Below, one piece after another: positions 1 to 6,314 of a stretch of 10,788 nucleotides of DNA (within the stretch, counting starts at the first letter, position 1; every line of letters begins with the position of its first letter). Made by a program: the position numbers and the translations under genes. The DNA is taken from positions 1 to 10,788 of the forward strand of contig JAGGAJ010000050.1 in assembly GCA_017889845.1 (NCBI GenBank), written 5' to 3'. Below the pieces are notes generated by a model. The model was not told the DNA's origin and did no database searches. It saw only the letters and a list, made by a program, of their open reading frames with translations. The DNA comes from Deltaproteobacteria bacterium (GTDB lineage: Bacteria; Desulfobacterota; Deferrimicrobia; Deferrimicrobiales; Deferrimicrobiaceae).

Positions 1-482
1 GCCTGGTAGGAAGAGGCCACCACGCGCTTCAGGGTCCCGTAGTCGTGCAGCGGTTTCAGCGGCATGATCGCGATGATCGTGGTGCAGTTCGGGTTCGCGA
101 TGATCCCCCGCTTCTTGTACTGCCCGATCGCCTCCGGGTTAATCTCCGGCACCACCAGCGGGATGTCCGGCTCCATCCGGAATGCGGAGGAGTTGTCGAC
201 CACCACCGCGCCCGACTCCCACGCCGCCGGGGCGAACTCCTTGCTCCGCGAGGCCCCCGCGGAGAACAGGGCGATGTCGATCCCCTTGAAGGCGCTCTTC
301 GACAGCAGCTCGACGGGGAATTCCTCCCCCGCGAACTTCAGTTTCTTCCCGACGGACCGCTCGGACGCGAGGAGCCGGAGGTTCTTGATCGGGAACTTCC
401 GCTCCGCCAGGATCTGCAGGAACACCTCGCCCACCGCCCCGGTCGCGCCGGCGACGGCCACGTTGAACCGCTTGCCGCTCAT
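1..482 (-). CDS. asd: Aspartate-semialdehyde dehydrogenase, N-terminal part (3' end outside window)
   Basis: Reduces beta-aspartyl phosphate to aspartate semialdehyde with NADPH, the branch point to lysine/diaminopimelate, threonine and methionine. The first 160 codons of an expected roughly 340 are present. It starts MSGKRFNVAVAGATGAVGEV with the nucleotide-binding GATGAVG at 12-18. Then come LLASERSVGKKL, ALFSAGASRSKEFAP, VVDNSSAFRM and VPEINPEAI. The catalytic Cys133 sits in IANPNCTT, all in the usual order for this family. The sequence stops at the window edge at VVASSYQ, with the substrate-binding half missing. The ATG is 4 bases after the leuB stop, preceded by AGAGGTGAGG inside the end of leuB, so the gene is probably co-translated with the leu genes and links leucine and aspartate-family synthesis in one transcript. 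Confidence 0.95.
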   Translation of the reverse strand, partial: MSGKRFNVAVAGATGAVGEVFLQILAERKFPIKNLRLLASERSVGKKLKFAGEEFPVELLSKSAFKGIDIALFSAGASRSKEFAPAAWESGAVVVDNSSAFRMEPDIPLVVPEINPEAIGQYKKRGIIANPNCTTIIAIMPLKPLHDYGTLKRVVASSYQ

Positions 483-486
483 TGCC

Positions 487-1587
487 TCACCTCTTCTGGG
501 ATAGTTTCCGGACGGCGTCCCGGACCCGGTCGCCCATTTCGGTCGTTCCGACCTTTTTCCCCTCGCCCTCGCGGTAAATGTCCACCGTCCGGTACCCGTC
601 GGCGAGGACCCGCTCGACCGCCTCCTCGATCCAGGCGGCTTCCGCGGTCATGTCAAAAGAGTATTTTAGCATCATCGCTACGGAAAGTATCGTGGCGAGT
701 GGGTTGGCGACCCCTTTCCCGGCGATGTCGGGGGCGCTGCCGTGGATCGGTTCGTACAGCCCCACTTTCCCCCCCAGCGAGGCGGACGGAAGCATGCCGA
801 TCGAGCCCGTGATCATCGACGCCTCGTCCGTCAGGATGTCGCCGAACAGGTTGGTCGTCACGATCACGTCGAACTGGCGGGGCCAGCGGATCAGCTGCAT
901 CGCGCAGTTGTCCACCAGCATGTGGGATAGCACCACATCCGGGTACTCCTTCGCCCCCACCTCGGCCACCACCTTGCGCCACAACTCGGTGGCCTCGAGG
1001 ACGTTCGCCTTGTCCACGCTGGTCACCTTCCGGGACCGTTTCCGGGCGAGCTCGAACGCAACGCGGGCCACGCGCTCGATCTCGGGGCGCGTGTAGATCT
1101 CCGTGTTGATCCCCGTCTCCACACCGTCGATCATCCTCACGCCCCGGGGCTCGCCGAAGTAGATCCCCCCCGTGAGCTCCCGCACGACCATCAGGTCGAT
1201 CCCCTCGACCAGTTCGCGTCGCAGGGGGGAGGCGTCGATCAGGGGTGCGAAGACCACGGCCGGGCGCAGGTTCGCGAACAGGCCGAGCTCCTTGCGAATC
1301 CCCAGGAGCGCCCTCTCGGGCCGGACCGCGAACGGGAGGACGTCCCATTTCGGACCGCCCACCGCCCCCAGGAGGACCGCGTCGGCCTCCTTCGCCAGCT
1401 TGAGGGCCCGCGGCGTCATCGGGACCGCGTGGACGTCGTAGGAAGCACCCCCCAGGAGGGCCTCCTCGGTCTCGAACATCCGCCTCCCGGCGACCTCCGA
1501 AAGCGTCCGCAGGACCGCCACCGCCTCCCGCACCACCTCCGGACCGACCCCGTCGCCCGGGAACACGCAGATCCTCTTTGCGGCCAT
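487..1587 (-). CDS. leuB: 3-isopropylmalate dehydrogenase
   Basis: NAD-dependent oxidation and decarboxylation of 3-isopropylmalate to 2-oxoisocaproate, the direct precursor of leucine; a homodimer in the cytoplasm. The 366 residues are of usual length. It starts MAAKRICVFPGDGVGPEVV. Visible: LGAVGGPKWD (73-82), the ELTGGIYFGEPRG loop with Tyr143, VDKANVLEAT with Lys193, the metal Asp226 in MLVDNCAMQLI, and the family signature NLFGDILTDEASMITGS with Asp250 and Asp254. GSAPDIAGKGVANP (283-296) is the adenine-binding loop of NAD-type enzymes, and the GGIYFGEPRG loop separates it from isocitrate dehydrogenases. The start shares a base with the leuD stop and has AAGGGGA upstream. The stop is 4 bases before the asd ATG. 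Confidence 0.96.
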   Translation of the reverse strand: MAAKRICVFPGDGVGPEVVREAVAVLRTLSEVAGRRMFETEEALLGGASYDVHAVPMTPRALKLAKEADAVLLGAVGGPKWDVLPFAVRPERALLGIRKELGLFANLRPAVVFAPLIDASPLRRELVEGIDLMVVRELTGGIYFGEPRGVRMIDGVETGINTEIYTRPEIERVARVAFELARKRSRKVTSVDKANVLEATELWRKVVAEVGAKEYPDVVLSHMLVDNCAMQLIRWPRQFDVIVTTNLFGDILTDEASMITGSIGMLPSASLGGKVGLYEPIHGSAPDIAGKGVANPLATILSVAMMLKYSFDMTAEAAWIEEAVERVLADGYRTVDIYREGEGKKVGTTEMGDRVRDAVRKLSQKR

Positions 1588-2090
1588 CAGGTCCCCTTCT
1601 TGCGTATCGCGATGTAGTTCAGCAGCCCTCCCGCGGCCACGAGCTCCTGCATGAAGGGGGGGATCGGCGTGAACCGGTACTCCCTCCCCTTCGTCTCGTT
1701 GCGGAGGATCCCCTTCTCCATGTCGACCGCGAGCCGGTCCCCCGCCTCGATGCCGTCCACTGCCTCGGGGGCCTCGAAGATCGGCAGCCCCATGTTGAAT
1801 GCGTTCCGGTAGAAGATCCGGGCGAAGGAGCGGGCGACCACCGCCGAGGCGCCGGACGCCTTGATGGCGATGGGGGCGTGCTCCCGGGAGGATCCGCACC
1901 CGAAATTCTTCCCCGCCACGATGATGTCGCCGTTCGAAACCTTCGACGCGAACGAGGCGTCGATGTCTTCCATGCAGTGGCGCGCCAGCTCCGCCGGATC
2001 GGAGGTGTTCAGGTACCGGGCGGGGATGATGACGTCCGTGTCGACGTCGTCCCCGTACTTCCACGCCTTGCCCCTCAGCTCAGAGTTCAT
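1587..2090 (-). CDS. leuD: 3-isopropylmalate dehydratase, small subunit
   Basis: Swivelling small subunit that completes the isopropylmalate isomerase active site with LeuC. The 167 residues match the short LeuD that pairs with the short LeuC. Visible: WKYGDDVDTDVIIPARYL at 10-27, the substrate-recognition loop around YLNTSDP (26-32), and the hallmark GKNFGCGSSREHAPIAIK at 60-77, followed by ARSFARIFYRNAFNMGLP. YLNT in the loop agrees with isopropylmalate rather than homoaconitate use, as far as I recall from this family. The ATG at 2090 gives the standard N-terminus; it lies inside the last codons of leuC (11-base overlap) and has no strong Shine-Dalgarno, so translation is probably coupled to leuC. 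The TGA stop shares a base with the leuB ATG (TGATG). Confidence 0.95.
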   Translation of the reverse strand: MNSELRGKAWKYGDDVDTDVIIPARYLNTSDPAELARHCMEDIDASFASKVSNGDIIVAGKNFGCGSSREHAPIAIKASGASAVVARSFARIFYRNAFNMGLPIFEAPEAVDGIEAGDRLAVDMEKGILRNETKGREYRFTPIPPFMQELVAAGGLLNYIAIRKKGT

Positions 2091-3339
2091 CGGGGCCGCC
2101 GATGCGTCCGAGGACCGCGGACGCCGCCGCCACAACGGGGTTGGCCAGGTACACTTCGCTCTCGGGGTGCCCCATCCGGCCGACGAAGTTCCGGTTCGTC
2201 GTGGCGATCGCCCGCTCCCCCTTCGCCAGGATCCCCATGTGGCCCCCGAGGCACGGCCCGCAGGTGGGGGTGGAGAAGGCCGCGCCCGCCGTGACGAACA
2301 CCTCCATCAGCCCCTCCCGCATCGCCTGCAGGTAGATCTCCTGTGTTGCGGGGAAGACGATCATCCGCACGCCGTCGTGGACCTTACGGCCCCGGAGCAC
2401 CTCCGCCGCGCCGCGCAGGTCCTCGATCCGCCCGTTGGTGCACGACCCCACCACGACCTGGTCCACCGGCACGTTGCCGACCTGAGACAGCGGTTTCGTG
2501 TTCCCGGGCAGGTGCGGGAACGCCACCACCGGCTCCAGGGCCGCGAGATCCACGGAAAGCTCCCCAGCGTACCGGGCGCCCGGGTCCGCCGCCACAACCT
2601 CGTACCGCCGCTTCGCGCGGGCGTCGGCGTACCTCTTCGTGGCGGCGTCGAACGGGAAGATGCCGTTCTTGGCCCCCGCCTCGATCGCCATGTTCGAAAC
2701 GGTGAAGCGCCAGGCCATCGGCAGGTGCGCGATCCCGTCCCCCGCGTATTCCATTGCCTGGTAGAGGGCCCCGTCCACCCCGATCTCCCCGATGATGTGC
2801 AGGATCACGTCCTTCCCCTCGACCCACTTCCCCGGCCTGCCCGAAAGGACGATCCGCAGCGTGTCGGGGACCTTCAGCCACACCTCGCCGGAGACCATCG
2901 CCGCCGCGAGGTCGGTGCTCCCAACGCCGGTGGAGAAGGCGCACAGGGCGCCGTATGTGCAGGTGTGGCTGTCCGCGCCGATCACGAGGTCACCCGGGAC
3001 CACCAGCCCCTCGTCCGGGAGCAGGACGTGCTCGATCCCCATCCGGCCGACCTCGAAATAGTTCACGATCCCGTACTCGCGTGCGAACTCCCGCATCATC
3101 TTGACCTGCTCGGCGCTCCGGATGTCCTTGTTCGGAGCGAAGTGGTCCGGGACCAGGGCCACCCGCTCCCGGTCAAACACCTCCGGAACCCCCAGCGACC
3201 GGAACGCCTGGATGGCGATCGGGCTGGTCACGTCGTTCCCCAGGGCGAGGTCGACCTTCGCCAGGATCAGCTCTCCCGGCGAGACGGACGTGCGGCCCGC
3301 GTGTCTAGCGAGAATCTTCTCGGTGAGCGTCATGGCCAT
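2080..3339 (-). CDS. leuC: 3-isopropylmalate dehydratase, large subunit (short, archaeal-type)
   Basis: With LeuD it isomerises 2-isopropylmalate to 3-isopropylmalate; cytoplasmic, [4Fe-4S] enzyme of the aconitase superfamily. The 419 residues are the shorter LeuC/HacA type rather than the about 466-residue E. coli type. Cluster ligands: Cys300 in VVVGSCTNGRIEDL, and Cys360 and Cys363 in STPTCGPCLGGHMG. Also visible: GADSHTCTYGAL at 121-132, STGVGSTD at 136-143, and MAIEAGAKNG at 217-226. This type cannot be separated from homoaconitase by the large subunit alone, but leuD and leuB next door settle it as leucine synthesis. The start overlaps the end of pssA by 35 bases; a second ATG two codons in (3333) is possible, though an AAGGGGAAAGG about 10 bases upstream suits 3339. 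The end overlaps the leuD start by 11 bases. Confidence 0.95.
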   Translation of the reverse strand: MAMTLTEKILARHAGRTSVSPGELILAKVDLALGNDVTSPIAIQAFRSLGVPEVFDRERVALVPDHFAPNKDIRSAEQVKMMREFAREYGIVNYFEVGRMGIEHVLLPDEGLVVPGDLVIGADSHTCTYGALCAFSTGVGSTDLAAAMVSGEVWLKVPDTLRIVLSGRPGKWVEGKDVILHIIGEIGVDGALYQAMEYAGDGIAHLPMAWRFTVSNMAIEAGAKNGIFPFDAATKRYADARAKRRYEVVAADPGARYAGELSVDLAALEPVVAFPHLPGNTKPLSQVGNVPVDQVVVGSCTNGRIEDLRGAAEVLRGRKVHDGVRMIVFPATQEIYLQAMREGLMEVFVTAGAAFSTPTCGPCLGGHMGILAKGERAIATTNRNFVGRMGHPESEVYLANPVVAAASAVLGRIGGPDEL

Positions 3340-4108
3340 GGCGGGCCGGCCTTTCCCCTTCCCCGCGACGCTCCCGCCGCCGCCGCACCAGCGCCACGAC
3401 CTCCCCCAGCGGTCCCGAGAGGATGTACGCCGAGATGAAGACGAAGATCATCACCTGCGGCTCCGCGGCCAGCAGGAGGGAGAGGAAGACGAAGACCACC
3501 AGCGTGTTGAACGGGCGCCGGCGGAACGGTTCGAGGTCCTTGAAGGAGCTGAACTGCACGGTGCTCACCATGAGGAAGGCGAGCACGTAGATGGCGAGGA
3601 GCACGGCGAAGTGCTTGGATCCCCCCGACCCGCCCAGGTAGTAGAAGAGCAGGATCATGGAGGCGACGAAGGTCGCCGCTGCGGGGATGGGCAGGCCGTT
3701 GAACTTCCCCTTCTCCACCGTGTTGATCTGCACGTTGAAGCGGGCCAGCCGCAGGGCTCCGCAGATGAGGTAGAGGAACGCGGCCAGCCACCCCCAGCGG
3801 CCGAATGCGGAGAGGGCCCACCCGTACACGAGGAACGCGGGCGCCACGCCGAAGGAGACGAGGTCCGCGAGGGAGTCGTACTCCACACCGAACCGCGTGG
3901 TCGTGCGGGTCATCCGGGCGACGCGGCCGTCGAGCCCGTCGAGGATCACCCCCGCGATGATCCCGATCGCCGCCTTCTCGAAGTGCCCCGTGTAGGTGGA
4001 GGCGATGGAATAGAACCCGGCGAACAGGGAGCCCGAAGTGATCAGGTTCGGGAGGATATAGACCCCCCGGCGGAGACCGTCCCCCCCGCGCCATTCCCCC
4101 CGCTTCAC
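3305..4108 (-). CDS. pssA: CDP-diacylglycerol--serine O-phosphatidyltransferase (phosphatidylserine synthase)
   Basis: Makes phosphatidylserine from CDP-diacylglycerol and serine in the membrane; the product is the substrate of the adjacent psd. The 267 residues carry the complete CDP-alcohol phosphatidyltransferase motif DGxxARx8Gx3Dx3D: Asp60-Gly61, Ala64-Arg65, Gly74, Asp78, Asp82. It starts with a short basic lead and YILPNLITSGSLFAGF, typical of the PssA type II family, and has several hydrophobic segments (about 22-57, 85-115, 140-160, 175-190, 205-245). The start is GTG, overlapping the psd stop as GTGA. The C-terminal 26 or so residues are a hydrophilic Arg/Glu/Gly-rich tail (RRRRERRGEGERP...) whose coding sequence overlaps the first 35 bases of leuC, so it may be a neutral extension. 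Confident of the function. Confidence 0.94.
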   Translation of the reverse strand: MKRGEWRGGDGLRRGVYILPNLITSGSLFAGFYSIASTYTGHFEKAAIGIIAGVILDGLDGRVARMTRTTTRFGVEYDSLADLVSFGVAPAFLVYGWALSAFGRWGWLAAFLYLICGALRLARFNVQINTVEKGKFNGLPIPAAATFVASMILLFYYLGGSGGSKHFAVLLAIYVLAFLMVSTVQFSSFKDLEPFRRRPFNTLVVFVFLSLLLAAEPQVMIFVFISAYILSGPLGEVVALVRRRRERRGEGERPARHGHDAHREDSR

Positions 4109-4758
4109 GGGAGCACCCCGATCACCGACTCCCCCGCCCGCACCCGGTCCCCCTTCGAAACCCGCAGGACCGCGTCCGCGGGGAGGAAGACGTCCACGCG
4201 GGAGCCGAACCGGATCATGCCCACCCGCTGCCCCTGGTGCACGGCATCCTCCTCCTTCAGGTCGCAGACGATCCGGCGGGCGACCATCCCTGCGATCTGC
4301 ACGTATGTCACCGACCGCCCCTCCGGGGTCTCGATGACCACCCCGTTCTGCTCGTTCCGAAGCGACGCCTTGTCCACGCTGGCCACGTGGTGTTCTCCGG
4401 GGTGGTACCGGACGGACGTCACGCGCCCGGTGACCGGCGCCCGGTTGACGTGGACGTCCAGGGGCGACATGAAGATGCTCACCTGCTTCCCCGGCGCCGG
4501 GGCGTACCTCCCCGTTGGGCACTCCCCCGAATAAACAATCTTACCATCCGCCGGGGACACCACGAGCCCCGCCCCCGCGGGAGGCGTGCGCGCAGGGTTC
4601 CGGAAGAACCACAGGGAGAAGAGCGTGAAAGTGACTCCGAGCAGCGCGAGGGGAACGGCCCGCGGCCAGATCAGCCAGGCGGCGACGGCGAACGCGGCCC
4701 CTCCGAGGACGAAGGGCCACCCTTCCGGCGCGAGCACCGGGTCCGCGACTCCGCTCAA
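4105..4758 (-). CDS. psd: Phosphatidylserine decarboxylase proenzyme, short form
   Basis: Pyruvoyl-dependent inner-membrane enzyme that turns phosphatidylserine into phosphatidylethanolamine. The 217 residues match the short Psd family. A membrane anchor lies at about 13-52 (VLGGAAFAVAAWLIW, then LALLGVTFTLFSLWFF), followed by FFRNPxR, VSPADGKIV at 67-75, SPLDVHVNRAP at 98-108, HHVASVDKAS and RNEQNGVVIET. The self-cleavage site is Gly185-Ser186 in RFGSRVDVFLP; Ser186 would become the pyruvoyl group of a 32-residue alpha chain. The start is uncertain: TTG at 4758 overlaps the ilvC stop as TTGA and gives an 11-residue lead to EGWPF; GTG at 4737 has a GGAG about 11 bases upstream. I chose TTG because the neighbours show the same overlap style. 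The stop overlaps the pssA start as GTGA. Confidence 0.9.
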   Translation of the reverse strand: MSGVADPVLAPEGWPFVLGGAAFAVAAWLIWPRAVPLALLGVTFTLFSLWFFRNPARTPPAGAGLVVSPADGKIVYSGECPTGRYAPAPGKQVSIFMSPLDVHVNRAPVTGRVTSVRYHPGEHHVASVDKASLRNEQNGVVIETPEGRSVTYVQIAGMVARRIVCDLKEEDAVHQGQRVGMIRFGSRVDVFLPADAVLRVSKGDRVRAGESVIGVLP

Positions 4759-5774
4759 TTCCTGGTCTTGTCGACCAGCCGCCCCTTGGAAAGCCACGGC
4801 ATGAGGGCCCGCAGCCGCCGGCCGACCTCCTCGATCGGGTGATCCTGGCCGCGCTTCGTCAGGGCGTTGAAGACGGGCCGGTTCGCCCGGTTCTCCAGCA
4901 TCCACTCCTTCGCGAAGGAACCGTTCTGGATCTCCTCGAGGAGCCGCTTCATCTCCCGCCTCGTCTCCTCGTTGACGATCCGCGGGCCGCGGGTGAGGTC
5001 GCCGTACTGCGCCGTGTTGCTGATGGAGTAGCGCATCGTGGAGATCCCGCCCTCGTAGATGAGGTCCACGATGAGCTTGACCTCGTGGAGGCACTCGAAA
5101 TACGCCATCTCGGGAGAGTACCCGGCCTCGACCAGCGTCTCGTACCCCGCGAGGATCAGCGCGGTCAGCCCGCCGCACAGGACGGCCTGCTCACCGAACA
5201 GGTCGGTCTCCGTCTCTTCCCGGAAGGTCGTCTCGATGACCCCCGCGCGGGCCGCCCCGATCCCCGCGGCGTAGGCGAGGGCCACGTCCTTCGTGGATCC
5301 GGAGGGGTCCTGGTGGACGGCGATGAGGGCGGGCACCCCCTCTCCCTTCACGTATTGCGCGCGGACGAGGTGCCCGGGCCCCTTCGGAGCGACCATGAAG
5401 ACGTTGAGGTCGGCCCGCGGCACGATCTGTCCGAAGTGGATGTTGAACCCGTGGGCGAACATCAGCCAGGCGCCCTGCCGGATGTTCGGCCCCACCGAGG
5501 CGCGGTAGATGTCGCCCTGCAGTTCGTCGGGCAGGAGCATCACGACGACGTCGGCTTTCTTCACCACCGTTGCGGCGTCGGCGACCTCGAACCCGGCCTC
5601 CTTCGCCTTCTTCTCGTTGGACCCGCCGGGGAGCTCCCCGACGATCACGGAGAAGCCGCTCTCCTTGAGGTTGTTCGCGTGGGCGTGCCCCTGGCTGCCG
5701 TACCCCAGGATCGCGATCGTCTTCCCCTTGAGCAGCTCCGCCTTGGCGTCCTGCTCCCGGTACATGGTGACCAT
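4755..5774 (-). CDS. ilvC: Ketol-acid reductoisomerase, class I
   Basis: Isomerises and reduces 2-acetolactate or 2-aceto-2-hydroxybutyrate to the dihydroxy acid; cytoplasmic, magnesium dependent. The 339 residues are the short (class I) form. The N-terminal Rossmann domain carries GYGSQGHAHA at 24-33. Expected catalytic residues are present: His108 (AHGFNIHF), Lys131 (APKGPGH), Asp191 and Glu195 (TDLFGEQAVLCGG), Glu227 and Glu231 (YFECLHEVKLIVDL), Ser252 (YSISNTA). It ends in MPWLSKGRLVDKTRN, as is typical. The cofactor loop after the second strand is odd: VIVGELPGGSNEKK instead of the common GLRxGS-type loop, with Glu47 and Leu48 where Leu and Arg are usual (see findings). It lies 47 bases after ilvN with its own GGAGG. 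The stop overlaps the probable TTG start of psd as TTGA. Confidence 0.97.
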   Translation of the reverse strand: MVTMYREQDAKAELLKGKTIAILGYGSQGHAHANNLKESGFSVIVGELPGGSNEKKAKEAGFEVADAATVVKKADVVVMLLPDELQGDIYRASVGPNIRQGAWLMFAHGFNIHFGQIVPRADLNVFMVAPKGPGHLVRAQYVKGEGVPALIAVHQDPSGSTKDVALAYAAGIGAARAGVIETTFREETETDLFGEQAVLCGGLTALILAGYETLVEAGYSPEMAYFECLHEVKLIVDLIYEGGISTMRYSISNTAQYGDLTRGPRIVNEETRREMKRLLEEIQNGSFAKEWMLENRANRPVFNALTKRGQDHPIEEVGRRLRALMPWLSKGRLVDKTRN

Positions 5775-5782
5775 CCCTTCGT

Positions 5783-5787
5783 CCTCC
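5783..5787 (-). promoter_or_regulatory. Shine-Dalgarno GGAGG for ilvC
   Basis: GGAGG on the minus strand lies 8 bases before the ATG at 5774. It favours that ATG over the in-frame ATG at 5765, which would give the more usual MYREQDA N-terminus but lie 17 bases from the site. Confidence 0.65.
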
Positions 5788-5821
5788 GTTCCCTTGTCGT
5801 TCGGATTTCCGTCCCGGTCTC

Positions 5822-6298
5822 CTACGCCCCGCGGGAGATGGCGATCTTGCCGGTGCGGACGACCTCCTTGATCCCGATGGGGCGCAGCATCTGGAGGAAG
5901 GCGCTCACCTTCCCTTCCCCGCCGGTCATCTCGATCGTGTAGCAGCGCGGAGCCACGTCGACGATCTTCGCGCGGAAGATGTCCACCAGCCGCAGCACCT
6001 CCGCCTTGTTCCCGTTGTCCGCGTTCACCTTGACGAGCACCAGCTCCCGGTCCACCGTCTCCGTCCCCGTGAAGTCGATCACCTTCAGGACCGGGACGAG
6101 CTTGTTCAGCTGCTTGAGGATCTGCTCGATGATCTGGTCGTTCCCGGAGGTGACGATGGTCATCCGGGAGACCTTCGGGTCCGTCGTCTCCGCGACGCAG
6201 AGGGACTCGATGTTGAACCCGCGGCCCGAGAACAGCCCGGCCACGCGGCTCAAGACCCCGAACTCGTTCTCCACCAGGACGGCTATGGTGTGACGCAT
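5822..6298 (-). CDS. ilvN: Acetolactate synthase, small (regulatory) subunit
   Basis: Regulatory partner of IlvB: it stimulates catalysis and usually mediates valine feedback inhibition. At 158 residues it is of the IlvH/IlvN long type. The first ACT domain begins MRHTIAVLVENEFGVLSRVAGL and continues into FSGRGFNIESL. Gly14, Ser17 and Asn29 occupy the positions that, in E. coli IlvH, are hit by valine-resistance mutations, so valine sensing is probably kept. A second half from about residue 80 contains the DRELVLVKV, FRAKIVDV and GKVSAFLQMLRPIGIKEVVRTGKIA segments of the C-terminal domain. It follows ilvB by 16 bases behind an AAGGAG site and precedes ilvC by 47 bases. The stop is TAG. Confidence 0.97.
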   Translation of the reverse strand: MRHTIAVLVENEFGVLSRVAGLFSGRGFNIESLCVAETTDPKVSRMTIVTSGNDQIIEQILKQLNKLVPVLKVIDFTGTETVDRELVLVKVNADNGNKAEVLRLVDIFRAKIVDVAPRCYTIEMTGGEGKVSAFLQMLRPIGIKEVVRTGKIAISRGA

Positions 6299-6306
6299 CG
6301 CCCCTT

Positions 6307-6312
6307 CTCCTT
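6307..6312 (-). promoter_or_regulatory. Shine-Dalgarno AAGGAG for ilvN
   Basis: AAGGAG on the minus strand, 8 bases before the ilvN ATG and within the 16-base gap after the ilvB stop. It gives ilvN its own strong initiation site. Confidence 0.7.
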
Positions 6313-6314
6313 CG

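Noticed and set aside
1861..4534. Long plus-strand open frames (about 525 and 477 codons) across leuD, leuC, pssA and psd
   Set aside because: They lie antisense to genes with complete catalytic motifs, their products are rich in Arg, Pro, Gly, His and Asp with no recognisable domain, and such frames are expected in high-GC DNA with GC-rich third positions.
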